38,385 bases of DNA from a virus. Below are positions 29,575-37,501 of the stretch, piece after piece; the first letter of the stretch is position 1, and the number at the start of each line of letters is the position of its first letter. The notes under the pieces were generated by a model, which ran no database searches, had not been told where the DNA came from, and saw only the letters and a program-made list of their open reading frames with translations. The stretch spans positions 1-38,385 of IMG/VR virus record IMGVR_UViG_3300032931_000318; one strand, given 5' to 3'. A program made the position numbers and the translations under genes.

Positions 29575-30698
29575 CAATAGTTACAAATAAAAATGTACGG
29601 TTTGCAGAGAATAATTTTGCCGAGTTGATCAGTGCTAGCATTGAATACTCATCTCAACTCTCCGCATTCCCTTTTTCAAATTGCATAAATCGTTTCCGAT
29701 CAAAACTATGGAAACCCTCTGGTAACTTTACAATTACCGATCTAAATAATAAGATTTATATCAATGACGGCGCTAATAAAACAATAACTTTAACTAATGG
29801 AAATTATTCCACTCCTGTATTACTAGCATCCCATATTCAAACTCAATTAAATTCCACATCTAGCAATTGGGTTGTTTCATATGTCACAGGGACTTATAAA
29901 TTTTCAATAACCCATACAGGAAATGCAACTCTCCGATTCTCCCAAACGACTAATTCCACATGGGACACTCTAGGATATCTAGGTACTTCCGACGTAGTTG
30001 GTACTAGCTTTTTAGCTGATGATCAACGTAACCATACGAGTGAATATTGTATTTTCGATATGGGTTACCAGGCAGACATAACGTTTTTTGCAGTTATAGG
30101 GCCATTACAATATATTTTCCCTATCTCCACTACGGCAACGATTACATTAAAAGCAAATAACTTAAATCAATGGGACACTGTGCCATTGAGTATCACTCTT
30201 GATAGATCCGACGCAGGAATTTTTAAATTTTTAGACGATGTAATTGATAGTCGATTTAGATTTTGGAGGTTTGAATATGAAGACCGACGTAATCCTAACG
30301 GCCCTGAAGGCACTAGTATTGGTCATATTTATATTGGCGATTATCTCACGCTAGCGAATAGGAATATTGAAGTTGGTTTTAATAAGCATCTTATAGATCC
30401 ATCTGAAACAAAAGAATCAGAAAATGGAGCGGTCTATTTTGATCGTCGTACTAAGTACGGAACTTTTAGCAATCTGACTTTGCAATATTTAGAACGTGCA
30501 GATAAGGATATGTTGGAGGACTTATTTAATAGGCTAGGAATTTATACACCATTTTATATTTCATTAGATCCAACCTTATCAATATCAGATACATATGGAG
30601 AGTTTACAAAGTATGTAACATTCTCTACGGCACCAGACTTCACACATATCATATTTGATAAGTTCAATATGCAAATGGATTTTAGGGAGCAGGTATGA
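29571..30698 (+). CDS. Distal tail/baseplate protein with inserted domain
   Basis: The start overlaps the tape measure stop (ATGA). The 375-residue protein begins MTIVTNKNVRFAENNFAELI, and its location after the tape measure fits the distal tail position. At about residues 45-140 it carries a block (INDGANKTITLTNGNYSTPV, LASHIQTQLN, WVVSYVTGTYKFSI) related to the insert of the tail tube protein. The remainder is beta-rich (CIFDMGYQADITFFAVIG). It contains two CAACTCTCC sites, at 29655 and 29926. Confidence 0.65.
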   Translation: MTIVTNKNVRFAENNFAELISASIEYSSQLSAFPFSNCINRFRSKLWKPSGNFTITDLNNKIYINDGANKTITLTNGNYSTPVLLASHIQTQLNSTSSNWVVSYVTGTYKFSITHTGNATLRFSQTTNSTWDTLGYLGTSDVVGTSFLADDQRNHTSEYCIFDMGYQADITFFAVIGPLQYIFPISTTATITLKANNLNQWDTVPLSITLDRSDAGIFKFLDDVIDSRFRFWRFEYEDRRNPNGPEGTSIGHIYIGDYLTLANRNIEVGFNKHLIDPSETKESENGAVYFDRRTKYGTFSNLTLQYLERADKDMLEDLFNRLGIYTPFYISLDPTLSISDTYGEFTKYVTFSTAPDFTHIIFDKFNMQMDFREQV

Positions 30699-31171
30699 GT
30701 TTATATAATTTTAGTAATGTGCAATATGTTAAGAGTATAGATACTGGAGAGTTGATTCGGTGCGGAAGTTTTAAAGTATCCCAAAATGCTGAGTTAGCAT
30801 ATGTTAGACCATTGATATATGTGCAAGGTATTTTGGGAGGGAATGAACGATTAAGAGCTAGGTTTTATTCCGATGAGAATCACAGTGCAAGCAAACTTCT
30901 ATTTACATCTAAATGGACTCCTAAACTATCGACTGCATTCTCAGAATGGTGGCTTGGGTTTATTGCAATAGAGTTCGGAGGTGAGAATTTAAATCCAAAT
31001 ATTCCATACTATGTTGAGATCGAACTTGACGGATATACTCGAAACGGAGAAGTTTTTTATATAGGAGTATGTAGAGATTTTCCTTATCCGATTTATAAGA
31101 TTACACCGACTCCACAAAGATTTTATCAACATCCACAGGCATTACAAATATTCAATCGGATTGAAAGATGA
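30695..31171 (+). CDS. Small baseplate/tail-tip protein
   Basis: Coupled by ATGA on both sides (30695-30698, 31168-31171), this 158-residue protein is a single beta-rich domain (LAYVRPLIYVQGILGGNERL, YYVEIELDGYTRNGEVFYIG). It lacks recognised motifs. Tight coupling to its neighbours suggests stoichiometric assembly in the tail tip. It contains GGAGAGTTG at 30746. Confidence 0.62.
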   Translation: MSLYNFSNVQYVKSIDTGELIRCGSFKVSQNAELAYVRPLIYVQGILGGNERLRARFYSDENHSASKLLFTSKWTPKLSTAFSEWWLGFIAIEFGGENLNPNIPYYVEIELDGYTRNGEVFYIGVCRDFPYPIYKITPTPQRFYQHPQALQIFNRIER

Positions 31172-33198
31172 CATTTTCAGATAAAAAAGAGTTACAGGTA
31201 ACTCGGAAATTTGAATTAGTTAGAATAAACCCTGCACGATATATTGTAGATGATCTTGTTTCTATTGGAGGAGGCAAGTATACTTATTCTACCAGCTACT
31301 TTGTAAGTACAGTCGAGGAGAGTGGTGTTGCTTTGAATAAGGTCAGCACCGTCCCCTCGATTGGAGAATATTATTTCGATGAACAGAATTCACTGTTAAC
31401 CATATATCCGACAATAGCGCCCTCTGTTAGTAATCCTATATTGATGTATCATTATTTGTTTTTCACTGGAGAGATCTATCGAACTTGGTATGAAAATCCA
31501 GACGACAATGCCACACCATTGAGAGATTGGTTACCACTTCTTAAAACCTCACCTAGTGTCACTCAGTCAATAGAAGATTTATTAGCAGGGGTGCTATCCA
31601 TATCAGTATCAACAATTGATATATTGAATAATAACTATGAGTTGAATCAATATTTAACAATCAATGATTCATTTTATAATAAAGAAATAAAAATTTGGTT
31701 ATGCCTCGACGACGAAACAAACTCTCAAAAGATTTACGAGGGTAGAGCGTCGAGGTTAACAATAACTAAAGAGTCAATGATTTTAGAGGTCAGTGATTCA
31801 ATGTCATTACTTTCTAACCCTGCTCTAATGGGAGATGATTCAGCAGACGCTTATTACACTCTTGATGATAATCCTAATTTAAATCCATCCTCAACTGGTA
31901 ATCCTCGTCCGTGGATCATTGGTACATGCTCACGTTATCAAACTATAAGCGATTCTACTACCAACCTTGTAGAGGCAAAAAAGCTCGATATAGATACATT
32001 GTATTCTGCAATTTGTATAAATTACAGTACGGCTATCAGTGTTTCAACTAATAGAGAGTGGGGAATTTGTAGGACGACGAGTGCAGGTTTTCAAGACTTC
32101 ACTCATACAGTTTTAGCAGTTGATAATAGTGATATAAATTTTACAAAATTTACTTCTGCAAGTGCCGACGTTGCTAAGATATATATTGGCGACACATTTG
32201 TTATTAATTATTTAAGCACTGACTATTACGGGCGTGTACTTTATGTTGATCGTGTTTCTGATTTTATATACACGACTCCTATGGCAGTGGCAGGGACTCC
32301 AACTATACAAGGGAATAACTGTCCTTCAATTGTAATCAGTCAGAATGCTATTTCATATTATTTAAATTATGGTCAGCATTATACTGCAACGGTTATAACC
32401 ACTAGTGGAGGTAATAAACTTTTAAATATTACTTTCAATAATAATTTTGAATCTTTACTTGGAATGACTGAGTTAAGTCCTACGATTGATATTGTTTATT
32501 ATAGAGTTCGACCAACTAGAATGTTACATGGAGAGTTGGTTAAGGAAATTGTAGAGTCAGCAGGAATAAATGTTAATAGTGCATCAATAGTTGCATCGAA
32601 TTTATTACTTCCTGTATACACTTCATTATCAATTCCTAAATACGATGAGAATGATTTTAGCGATTACCTCAGTTATTTGCAGCATATTTTAGAATCTACA
32701 TTTAGTTATGTTGCATTGAATAATAACTTTGAACTGGTTTATTCATTATTTACAGACCCAACTTCAATAGATGAGATAACTGATACAGAAATTATTCTGG
32801 ATAGTTTTTTTACAACAATTGATTATCAAGATATTGTTTCACAAATTATCGCATACAATCCGCATGCAAACAGTGTCGAATTCGTGTCTAAAACTGGTAC
32901 AAGTCTAAAATCATTCAAGGCGCAGTATCTCCACGGATTTTCTAGGACGGTTAGATTTCAACATTGTTTGGAAGATATCACTAGCAGAATCACACAAATG
33001 CTAGAATATAGAAGTAACCGAGTAGCAAAATATTCAATGGACACAGCGTCTAAAAATTTAGATTCTAAAATTGGAGATGATTTTAAATTGAATAAAAACG
33101 GACTACTAGGAGAGTTGACTAAGCAGGTTAGATTAATCGGTATCGATAAAAAGTCTAATATGACAAGTATAATTTTAACTGATTTAGGAGTGCAATAA
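31168..33198 (+). CDS. Tail-tip hub protein (Tal/gp27-like, tentative)
   Basis: The 676-residue protein follows the small tail-tip protein. Its early part (DILNNNYELNQYLTINDSFY, KIWLCLDDETNSQKIYEGRA) resembles the hub domains of tail-associated proteins. The late part (PTRMLHGELVKEIVESAGIN, YHPH-type and EFVSKTG blocks) could form the trimeric collar. No cell-wall hydrolase motif is visible, so enzymatic activity is not claimed. It carries two GGAGAGTTG sites (32530, 33109). The assignment rests on order and size. Confidence 0.6.
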   Translation: MTFSDKKELQVTRKFELVRINPARYIVDDLVSIGGGKYTYSTSYFVSTVEESGVALNKVSTVPSIGEYYFDEQNSLLTIYPTIAPSVSNPILMYHYLFFTGEIYRTWYENPDDNATPLRDWLPLLKTSPSVTQSIEDLLAGVLSISVSTIDILNNNYELNQYLTINDSFYNKEIKIWLCLDDETNSQKIYEGRASRLTITKESMILEVSDSMSLLSNPALMGDDSADAYYTLDDNPNLNPSSTGNPRPWIIGTCSRYQTISDSTTNLVEAKKLDIDTLYSAICINYSTAISVSTNREWGICRTTSAGFQDFTHTVLAVDNSDINFTKFTSASADVAKIYIGDTFVINYLSTDYYGRVLYVDRVSDFIYTTPMAVAGTPTIQGNNCPSIVISQNAISYYLNYGQHYTATVITTSGGNKLLNITFNNNFESLLGMTELSPTIDIVYYRVRPTRMLHGELVKEIVESAGINVNSASIVASNLLLPVYTSLSIPKYDENDFSDYLSYLQHILESTFSYVALNNNFELVYSLFTDPTSIDEITDTEIILDSFFTTIDYQDIVSQIIAYNPHANSVEFVSKTGTSLKSFKAQYLHGFSRTVRFQHCLEDITSRITQMLEYRSNRVAKYSMDTASKNLDSKIGDDFKLNKNGLLGELTKQVRLIGIDKKSNMTSIILTDLGVQ

Positions 33199-34061
33199 TG
33201 GCAGGTACAACAAGAGTTCTAACATTTGTCGAGGGTACTACGGTAACAGGGCCGTCACAAAATTTTTTAGAAACAACACAGTTTACAATATACGCAGGGA
33301 CTGCTGCATATGTAACTGCTAAGGGTGCTCCTGCATCTTTTGGAGACGCATTTGCAGACTCATTAACTAATAAGATTTTATTTTTTGGAAAAAATAATAC
33401 CTGGCAAACAGTTAATGATATTAAAAATAATTTCAGTGCTACTACTGATCCAACGATTGGCGATGATTCAGCAGATAATTATCAAGTTGGTTCTATTTGG
33501 GTTAACGTGTCACAAGGGACTATCTTTATTGCGCTCGATGTTACATTAATGAATGCAATATGGTTGCAAGTTGGTAGAGCATTGATCGGATATCGTGAAG
33601 ACCATACGAGTGAAGTAAACGGGACTGAAAATCAATTCGATATAAGTTACGTTCCAGTTGATGGAACAATTTTAACATTACGGGACGGTCTAATAGTCCC
33701 AGCAGATAAAATTTCATATGTACATCCGACTGTAACAATGACTGACGCACCGCAATTAGGTCAGAAGTTGGAAATTTTTTATCTCACAAATGGGTCACCT
33801 TCAATTGTACAAATTAGAACTGATCAGATTGTAGAAAATAGAACTATTACTGCTGGCGAGATCACTGCAAAACAACTAACATTAACAAATATTCCGGCAT
33901 ATCCATCTGAGGTTATGGTCGATGTGAGAAGTGGGTCGACACAAATTTACAATGTTGATTTTGCAATTAGTGGATCGACTCTCTCATGGAATGGATATAG
34001 TCTCGATGGACAAATTATTGCAGGAAGTATGGTAAGAATTCAATATTATTCAATCATTTAA
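33198..34061 (+). CDS. Fibre/baseplate upper protein
   Basis: The start overlaps the previous stop (TAATG). The 287-residue protein begins MAGTTRVLTFVEGTTVTGPS and has repeated small beta units in its second half: DGTILTLRDGLIVPADKISY, then EVMVDVRSGSTQIYNVDFAI. These resemble units in the next two proteins (DGLLRNITTDYTISLV), which suggests a shared fibre building block. It probably links the baseplate to the fibres. Confidence 0.65.
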   Translation: MAGTTRVLTFVEGTTVTGPSQNFLETTQFTIYAGTAAYVTAKGAPASFGDAFADSLTNKILFFGKNNTWQTVNDIKNNFSATTDPTIGDDSADNYQVGSIWVNVSQGTIFIALDVTLMNAIWLQVGRALIGYREDHTSEVNGTENQFDISYVPVDGTILTLRDGLIVPADKISYVHPTVTMTDAPQLGQKLEIFYLTNGSPSIVQIRTDQIVENRTITAGEITAKQLTLTNIPAYPSEVMVDVRSGSTQIYNVDFAISGSTLSWNGYSLDGQIIAGSMVRIQYYSII

Positions 34062-34072
34062 GGGGGTTTCTC

Positions 34073-35065
34073 ATGGCCGTTATTGAAAAAGAGTGGTTAG
34101 CTACAGACGCAGTAGACGATAGTAATTTTAAATTGACTAATAACGCTTATCTTAAAGCAAGGAATTTTCTCGATACTGCTGACGTAAATGTAATAAAACT
34201 AAATGCAAGCAATGTAATTGAACTTGCATCTGTACCACAAGTTCCTTCTGATCCGAGTGCTAATAATGATCTAGTTAGAAAATCATGGGCAGACACTCAA
34301 CTCTCCGGTAAACAATCAACAAGTGCAAAAGATCAAGCAAATGGATATGCCGGACTAGATGCAGGCGGAAAAGTTTTAGCATCTCAAATTCCATTAGAGT
34401 TTATGGCATTAAAAGGTAATTGGAATGCTACAACCAATTCACCTGCTTTAGCAGACGGCACAGGTGATCAAGGTGATGTTTGGAGAGTTAGCGTAGCAGG
34501 CACTCAGGACTTAGGATCAGGATCGCAAATTTTCGGCGTTGGCGACTGGTGTATGTATACAACAGATAACGTCTGGAAAAGATCCCCTGCTACAGATGCA
34601 GTCACAAGTGTAAATGGTAAAACTGGCGCCGCTGTATTAGTAACAGATGATATTGCAGAAGATGCATCACCTTTAAATTTATGGTTTACAGATGCACGTG
34701 CAAAAACAGCAGCAGTTTTAAATACAACCGCAGGGACTGAAACCGATCAGGCCGCATCTGTTTCTGCAATGAAGTCATATGTATCAACTGCAATCGGTGC
34801 TATCACAGGAGCTGATTCAGAATTAGAAGTTAAAACTTTAGTAGCTCAAGATATTACAAACCAATATGTTGATCTTGGATTTAAAGCAATGACTGATAGT
34901 TGTGTTGTATGGCCTATTGGAGGCCCGATCCAAACACCAACAACTGATTACACTTTAAGTTATACAGGTGGCACTGGTGGCGTTACACGATTAACTTTTG
35001 CAGGAGACCTTGCAAGCAAATTAGTAGCAACAAGTAAATTAGCAATTAAATATTTGAAAGGATGA
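34073..35065 (+). CDS. Tail fibre protein
   Basis: The 330-residue protein has typical fibre sequences: DPSANNDLVRKSWADTQLSG, GYAGLDAGGKVLASQIP, VTSVNGKTGAAVLVTDDIAE and NLWFTDARA. Its end has the unit TDYTLSYTGGTGGVTRLTFA. GGGGG precedes ATG 34073. It carries CAACTCTCC at 34298. The fibre probably supports the larger receptor-binding protein downstream; a shaft role is inferred from its repeat character. Confidence 0.75.
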   Translation: MAVIEKEWLATDAVDDSNFKLTNNAYLKARNFLDTADVNVIKLNASNVIELASVPQVPSDPSANNDLVRKSWADTQLSGKQSTSAKDQANGYAGLDAGGKVLASQIPLEFMALKGNWNATTNSPALADGTGDQGDVWRVSVAGTQDLGSGSQIFGVGDWCMYTTDNVWKRSPATDAVTSVNGKTGAAVLVTDDIAEDASPLNLWFTDARAKTAAVLNTTAGTETDQAASVSAMKSYVSTAIGAITGADSELEVKTLVAQDITNQYVDLGFKAMTDSCVVWPIGGPIQTPTTDYTLSYTGGTGGVTRLTFAGDLASKLVATSKLAIKYLKG

Positions 35066-35071
35066 TTATAA

Positions 35072-35320
35072 ATGGCAACCCTAAAAAATGATTGGGTTGA
35101 CTTGGAAATGATATCAGACAGTGGTGCAGGAAATGGTACCACTGTCGATTTCGTTACAACAAGTAATATCAAATCATCAAATAGCACACTAGTATTTGTA
35201 GACGGGTTATTAAGAAATATAACAACTGATTATACTATTTCATTGGTAACCGATACCGTTTCATTTGTTATCGCCCCTGCGTATGGTCAGAAAATTAATA
35301 TTCGATATTTTAAAAGATAA
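35072..35320 (+). CDS. Small fibre-associated beta protein
   Basis: This 82-residue protein is essentially one copy of the beta unit seen at the ends of the neighbouring proteins: STLVFVDGLLRNITTDYTIS, VSFVIAPAYGQKINIRYF. The likeness to the C terminus of the 34073 product (TDYTLSY) suggests it caps or extends the fibre. A weak AAGGATG lies upstream. Confidence 0.65.
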   Translation: MATLKNDWVDLEMISDSGAGNGTTVDFVTTSNIKSSNSTLVFVDGLLRNITTDYTISLVTDTVSFVIAPAYGQKINIRYFKR

Positions 35321-35343
35321 AAAGATTAAGGAGAGTTGGGATA

Positions 35344-37320
35344 ATGGGAAGTTTACAGCGAGAAGATTTTAAATCAGAGGCGGAATTGATCGCCGCTGGT
35401 GGTGCAAAGTCTCAATTGTTAAATGATACAGAAATTTATGTCACTGCTAAAGGTATAAACGAAACATTAGACGATGCAATCACTCTAGGGAAAATTGGCG
35501 GAGGTGGTAGTGGTGGCATTAACTACATAACCAATTCAGAGATTGCAAGTAACGTAAATGGTTATCTTGCCTATGCAGACGCCGCAGGGATAATGCCTGT
35601 AGACGGTACAGGTGGCAGTCCTACTGTCACTATTACACGTAATACTACAACTCCTCTACGTGGGACTGGAGATGCTAAGATATCAAAGCCTGCAAGTGAC
35701 TGTCAGGGACAGGGTGTTTCATATGATTTTCCAATTGATCTAGCAGACGCAACCCAACCTGCAAAAGTTTCATTTAGCTATAGAGCGACTGCAAACTTTA
35801 GTTTTGCAAATGAAGATTTAAGAATATGGATATATGACAAGGATGCTCCTGAGCTTATTCCAGTTACACCATATCAAATGGACGGATCAGGAAAATTTGT
35901 AGGTGAATTTCAATTCAACGCAAGTACATCGAATGATTATCGTGTAATTTTTCATATTGCTACTACTAACGCAAATGCTTGGGATTTTTATTTCGATGAT
36001 TTAATGGTAGGCCCAAGTTCAGGTCAAAGTAGTGGAATGGCAGGGACTGATTGGATTGCTTATACTCCTACAGGTTCCTGGACAACTAATTGTACATATT
36101 TAGGATTTTGGAAAAGAGTTGGAGATACTGCACACTATCAAGTTAATGTAGCACTTTCAGGTGCTCCAACATCCACGGATTTAATTGTAAATCTTCCTGC
36201 CGGGCATGTAATTAATACAGCAAAAATGGTCAATTTTACAAAGTATGCGCAATCATTAGGGAATATCGTTGTTAGAGATAATAATACGGGTGGCGACACT
36301 TTAGGATATGTTTATTATAATAGTAACACTAGTGTTGGTGCTACTTGTTTGAGAGTTGATTCTACTTATGCAGGTGAAAATACAGTGACTCAATCGGTTC
36401 CTGTTACTTTTGCATCTGCTGACAGTGTACAAATGGAATTTACAGTACCCATCGTGAATTGGTCATCAAACGTCATAGTTTCAGACGGCTCAGACACTAG
36501 AGTTGTTACTTGTGCTTATAACGGAATTGCTACAGGTACACTTAGCGGATCATTTAATACAATGACATGCCCTACAAAAATTAAAGACACACATGGCATG
36601 TATTCGGGCGGAGTAGCAACTATTAAGATAGCAGGAGACTATGACGTTTCCATGTACACTCAGATCGGAGGTACTTATACCATAGGCTCCTCACTGATTG
36701 GTATAGCGATTTATATAAATGGGACAGGCGCTTACACTAAGTACATAACCGCTAATAGATCAAATTCAAATACTGCTGAATTTGTACAACTTGGTATTCC
36801 GCTAAATGTGAACGATACAGTAGAAATAAAAATTTATTGTGATGCCACAGGCCCGACATATGAAAATACTGCTGACAGACATGCAATAACTATAAAAAGA
36901 TCTCCAGGTCCCGCAACAATGGCAGCGAGTGAATTTGTTGCAGCATCCTACTACATGAGCGGAAATGCTACCGTAAACGCAAATACTGCTTTAAATTTCG
37001 ATGCTAAAGATTACGATACACATGATTACGTTACTACAGGAGCAGGCGTTTGGAAATTTAGTCCACGCATTCCGGGGGTATATTCAGTCAATGGGACATT
37101 GCGGTCGAATGTAGCAGATAATTTGATACTATATAAAAACGGAAGTGCACATAAAAATCTTAATATTATTCCCTCAGGAGCGCCGTCTCCTTTCGGTACA
37201 GATGTCAAGTTAGCTGTCGGGGATTATATCCACATAGTACAAATAGCTACAGCTACTTTCAACGGGGGTTCTCTTGACGGTGCTAATACTGGAATAATAA
37301 ATATAGCTAAATTATCTTAA
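35344..37320 (+). CDS. Large receptor-binding fibre with C1q-like domains
   Basis: The AGGAGAG ribosome site for ATG 35344 is itself part of a GGAGAGTTG word (35330-35338). The 658-residue protein has a helical anchor (residues 1-50), a Gly-rich hinge (GGGGSGGI) and a sugar-binding-like beta domain (about 58-225, with FSYRATANFSFANEDLRIWI). A middle fibre domain follows, then two C1q/TNF-like heads (IGIAIYINGTGAYTKYITAN; VNGTLRSNVADNLILYKNGS). This arrangement is common in receptor-binding proteins of siphophages. It is the last structural gene before the accessory cassette. The receptor is unknown. Confidence 0.78.
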   Translation: MGSLQREDFKSEAELIAAGGAKSQLLNDTEIYVTAKGINETLDDAITLGKIGGGGSGGINYITNSEIASNVNGYLAYADAAGIMPVDGTGGSPTVTITRNTTTPLRGTGDAKISKPASDCQGQGVSYDFPIDLADATQPAKVSFSYRATANFSFANEDLRIWIYDKDAPELIPVTPYQMDGSGKFVGEFQFNASTSNDYRVIFHIATTNANAWDFYFDDLMVGPSSGQSSGMAGTDWIAYTPTGSWTTNCTYLGFWKRVGDTAHYQVNVALSGAPTSTDLIVNLPAGHVINTAKMVNFTKYAQSLGNIVVRDNNTGGDTLGYVYYNSNTSVGATCLRVDSTYAGENTVTQSVPVTFASADSVQMEFTVPIVNWSSNVIVSDGSDTRVVTCAYNGIATGTLSGSFNTMTCPTKIKDTHGMYSGGVATIKIAGDYDVSMYTQIGGTYTIGSSLIGIAIYINGTGAYTKYITANRSNSNTAEFVQLGIPLNVNDTVEIKIYCDATGPTYENTADRHAITIKRSPGPATMAASEFVAASYYMSGNATVNANTALNFDAKDYDTHDYVTTGAGVWKFSPRIPGVYSVNGTLRSNVADNLILYKNGSAHKNLNIIPSGAPSPFGTDVKLAVGDYIHIVQIATATFNGGSLDGANTGIINIAKLS

Positions 37321-37330
37321 ACTTTCCTGA

Positions 37331-37350
37331 TGAGGTATTAGTGTGCGCCT
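37331..37350 (-). repeat. Inverted repeat, copy bordering the right side of the accessory cassette
   Basis: This 20-bp segment, read on the minus strand, matches 1359-1378 with one difference. It begins 10 bases after the stop of the last fibre gene, so the boundary of the structural module and the boundary of the cassette coincide. Confidence 0.75.
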
Positions 37351-37424
37351 GGGATTAAATAAATTAAATTTGAAATATATAAATGTTATAGAATCTCTTG
37401 ATAATACATATTCACATGTCACAC

Positions 37425-37437
37425 AATACATTGTATT
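37425..37437. promoter_or_regulatory. Palindrome AATACA-T-TGTATT, candidate operator
   Basis: A perfect 6-1-6 inverted repeat 64 bases upstream of the methylase-nuclease start. Restriction-modification genes are often controlled at their own promoters, but no controller gene is visible here. Confidence 0.4.
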
Positions 37438-37501
37438 TATTAAATTTTAATAAAGAAAAACTCATGTTATTTCGATCAATAATTCAATGAGGGAAAATAA
37501 C

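Larger units (their letters stand above)
37321..37501. other. Intergenic region before the methylase-nuclease gene
   Basis: These 181 bases hold the right inverted repeat, an AT-rich stretch, a TTGATA-like element near 37399 without a good -10 partner, and the palindrome at 37425. No ORF is supported. Confidence 0.4.
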
